Below are positions 12,222 through 12,326 of a stretch of 12,326 nucleotides of DNA, piece by piece. Position numbers and translations under genes: made by a program. Every line of letters begins with the position of its first letter. The first letter of the stretch is position 1. Below the pieces are notes generated by a model. The model saw only the letters and a list, made by a program, of their open reading frames with translations. It ran no database searches and had not been told where the DNA came from. Origin of the DNA: CAYNMC01 sp964398365 (GTDB lineage: Bacteria; Patescibacteriota; Microgenomatia; UBA1400; CAYNMC01); NCBI GenBank assembly GCA_964398365.1, contig CAYNMC010000007.1, positions 1 through 12,326 on the forward strand, written 5' to 3'.

Positions 12222-12326
12222 TCATGGGCTTCCAGTTTCTGGCCCGAAACGGACCGCAAACCCTTGATTATAAAGTTGTTTCACCTGCTGGGCCGTGAGG
12301 GCGTAGTTGTAGATGCGGATGTCATC
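12222..12326 (-). CDS. LamG/concanavalin A-like protein, C-terminal end (5' part outside window)
   Basis: A minus-strand frame open from the window edge and ending in TGA (12224-12222), 34 residues. It begins DDIRIYNYALTAQQVKQLYN. The pattern D-D-(I/V)-R-I-Y-N-x-A-L-(S/T)-x-x-(Q/E)-(I/V)-x-x-L-Y is the typical last strand and helix of a LamG-type jelly-roll domain, found in large secreted or surface proteins. A short tail F-A-V-R-F-G-P-E-T-G-S-P follows. The rest of the protein, including any signal peptide, lies beyond the window. The function is likely carbohydrate or surface binding, known only at family level. Confidence 0.8.
   Translation of the reverse strand, partial: DDIRIYNYALTAQQVKQLYNQGFAVRFGPETGSP

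Overview
The window looks like a chromosomal segment from a bacterium of the Candidate Phyla Radiation (Patescibacteria), plausibly the Microgenomates side. This is inferred from gene style, not from a database match. The main clue is a single-pass LytR_C-type protein carrying a DQPFFQNSQNGDKILVW block, a pattern I associate with these genomes. Other clues are a PTPS-related multi-spanning membrane protein, a LamG-like protein tail, a class A penicillin-binding protein with a very lysine-rich N-terminus, and a near absence of Shine-Dalgarno sites. Several genes instead have a -10 hexamer about 7 nt before the ATG, which points to leaderless mRNAs. UGA is used as a stop and the tRNA-Trp has anticodon CCA, so the code looks standard here.

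Layout, left to right. 1-122 is the C-terminal end of an insertion-sequence transposase. 205-276 is tRNA-Trp with its own promoter. 346-4642 is a plus-strand cell-envelope set: a stand-alone receiver-domain response regulator, a membrane-anchored SGNH hydrolase and a bifunctional class A PBP. 4664-5394 is an unknown gene broken by one frameshift. 5454-6248 is a family 2 glycosyltransferase. 6249-6932 is a non-coding stretch with an unusual repeat architecture: three GCACGTGC palindromes, each exactly 12 nt upstream of a -10-like hexamer, two of them inside identical 47-bp direct repeats. A small unknown protein follows (6933-7253), then a decayed gene (7330-7749).

The minus-strand block 7746-10382 holds the PTPS-related membrane protein and a GalU-type nucleotidyltransferase. 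Divergent from it lies secE-nusG (10535-11400). nusG is not followed by rplK; it runs into a convergent LytR_C protein (11397-12101, minus). The window ends in the 3' end of a minus-strand LamG-like gene (12222-12326).

Functionally most genes concern the cell envelope: peptidoglycan polymerisation (PBP), surface glycan synthesis and modification (GT2, GalU, SGNH, PTPS-related protein) and LytR_C. secE-nusG is core secretion/transcription machinery. The parts most worth a second look are the 6.25-6.93 kb promoter/repeat array, the consistent leaderless promoters, and a short hairpin repeat that appears twice in frame inside one membrane-protein gene and once between genes.
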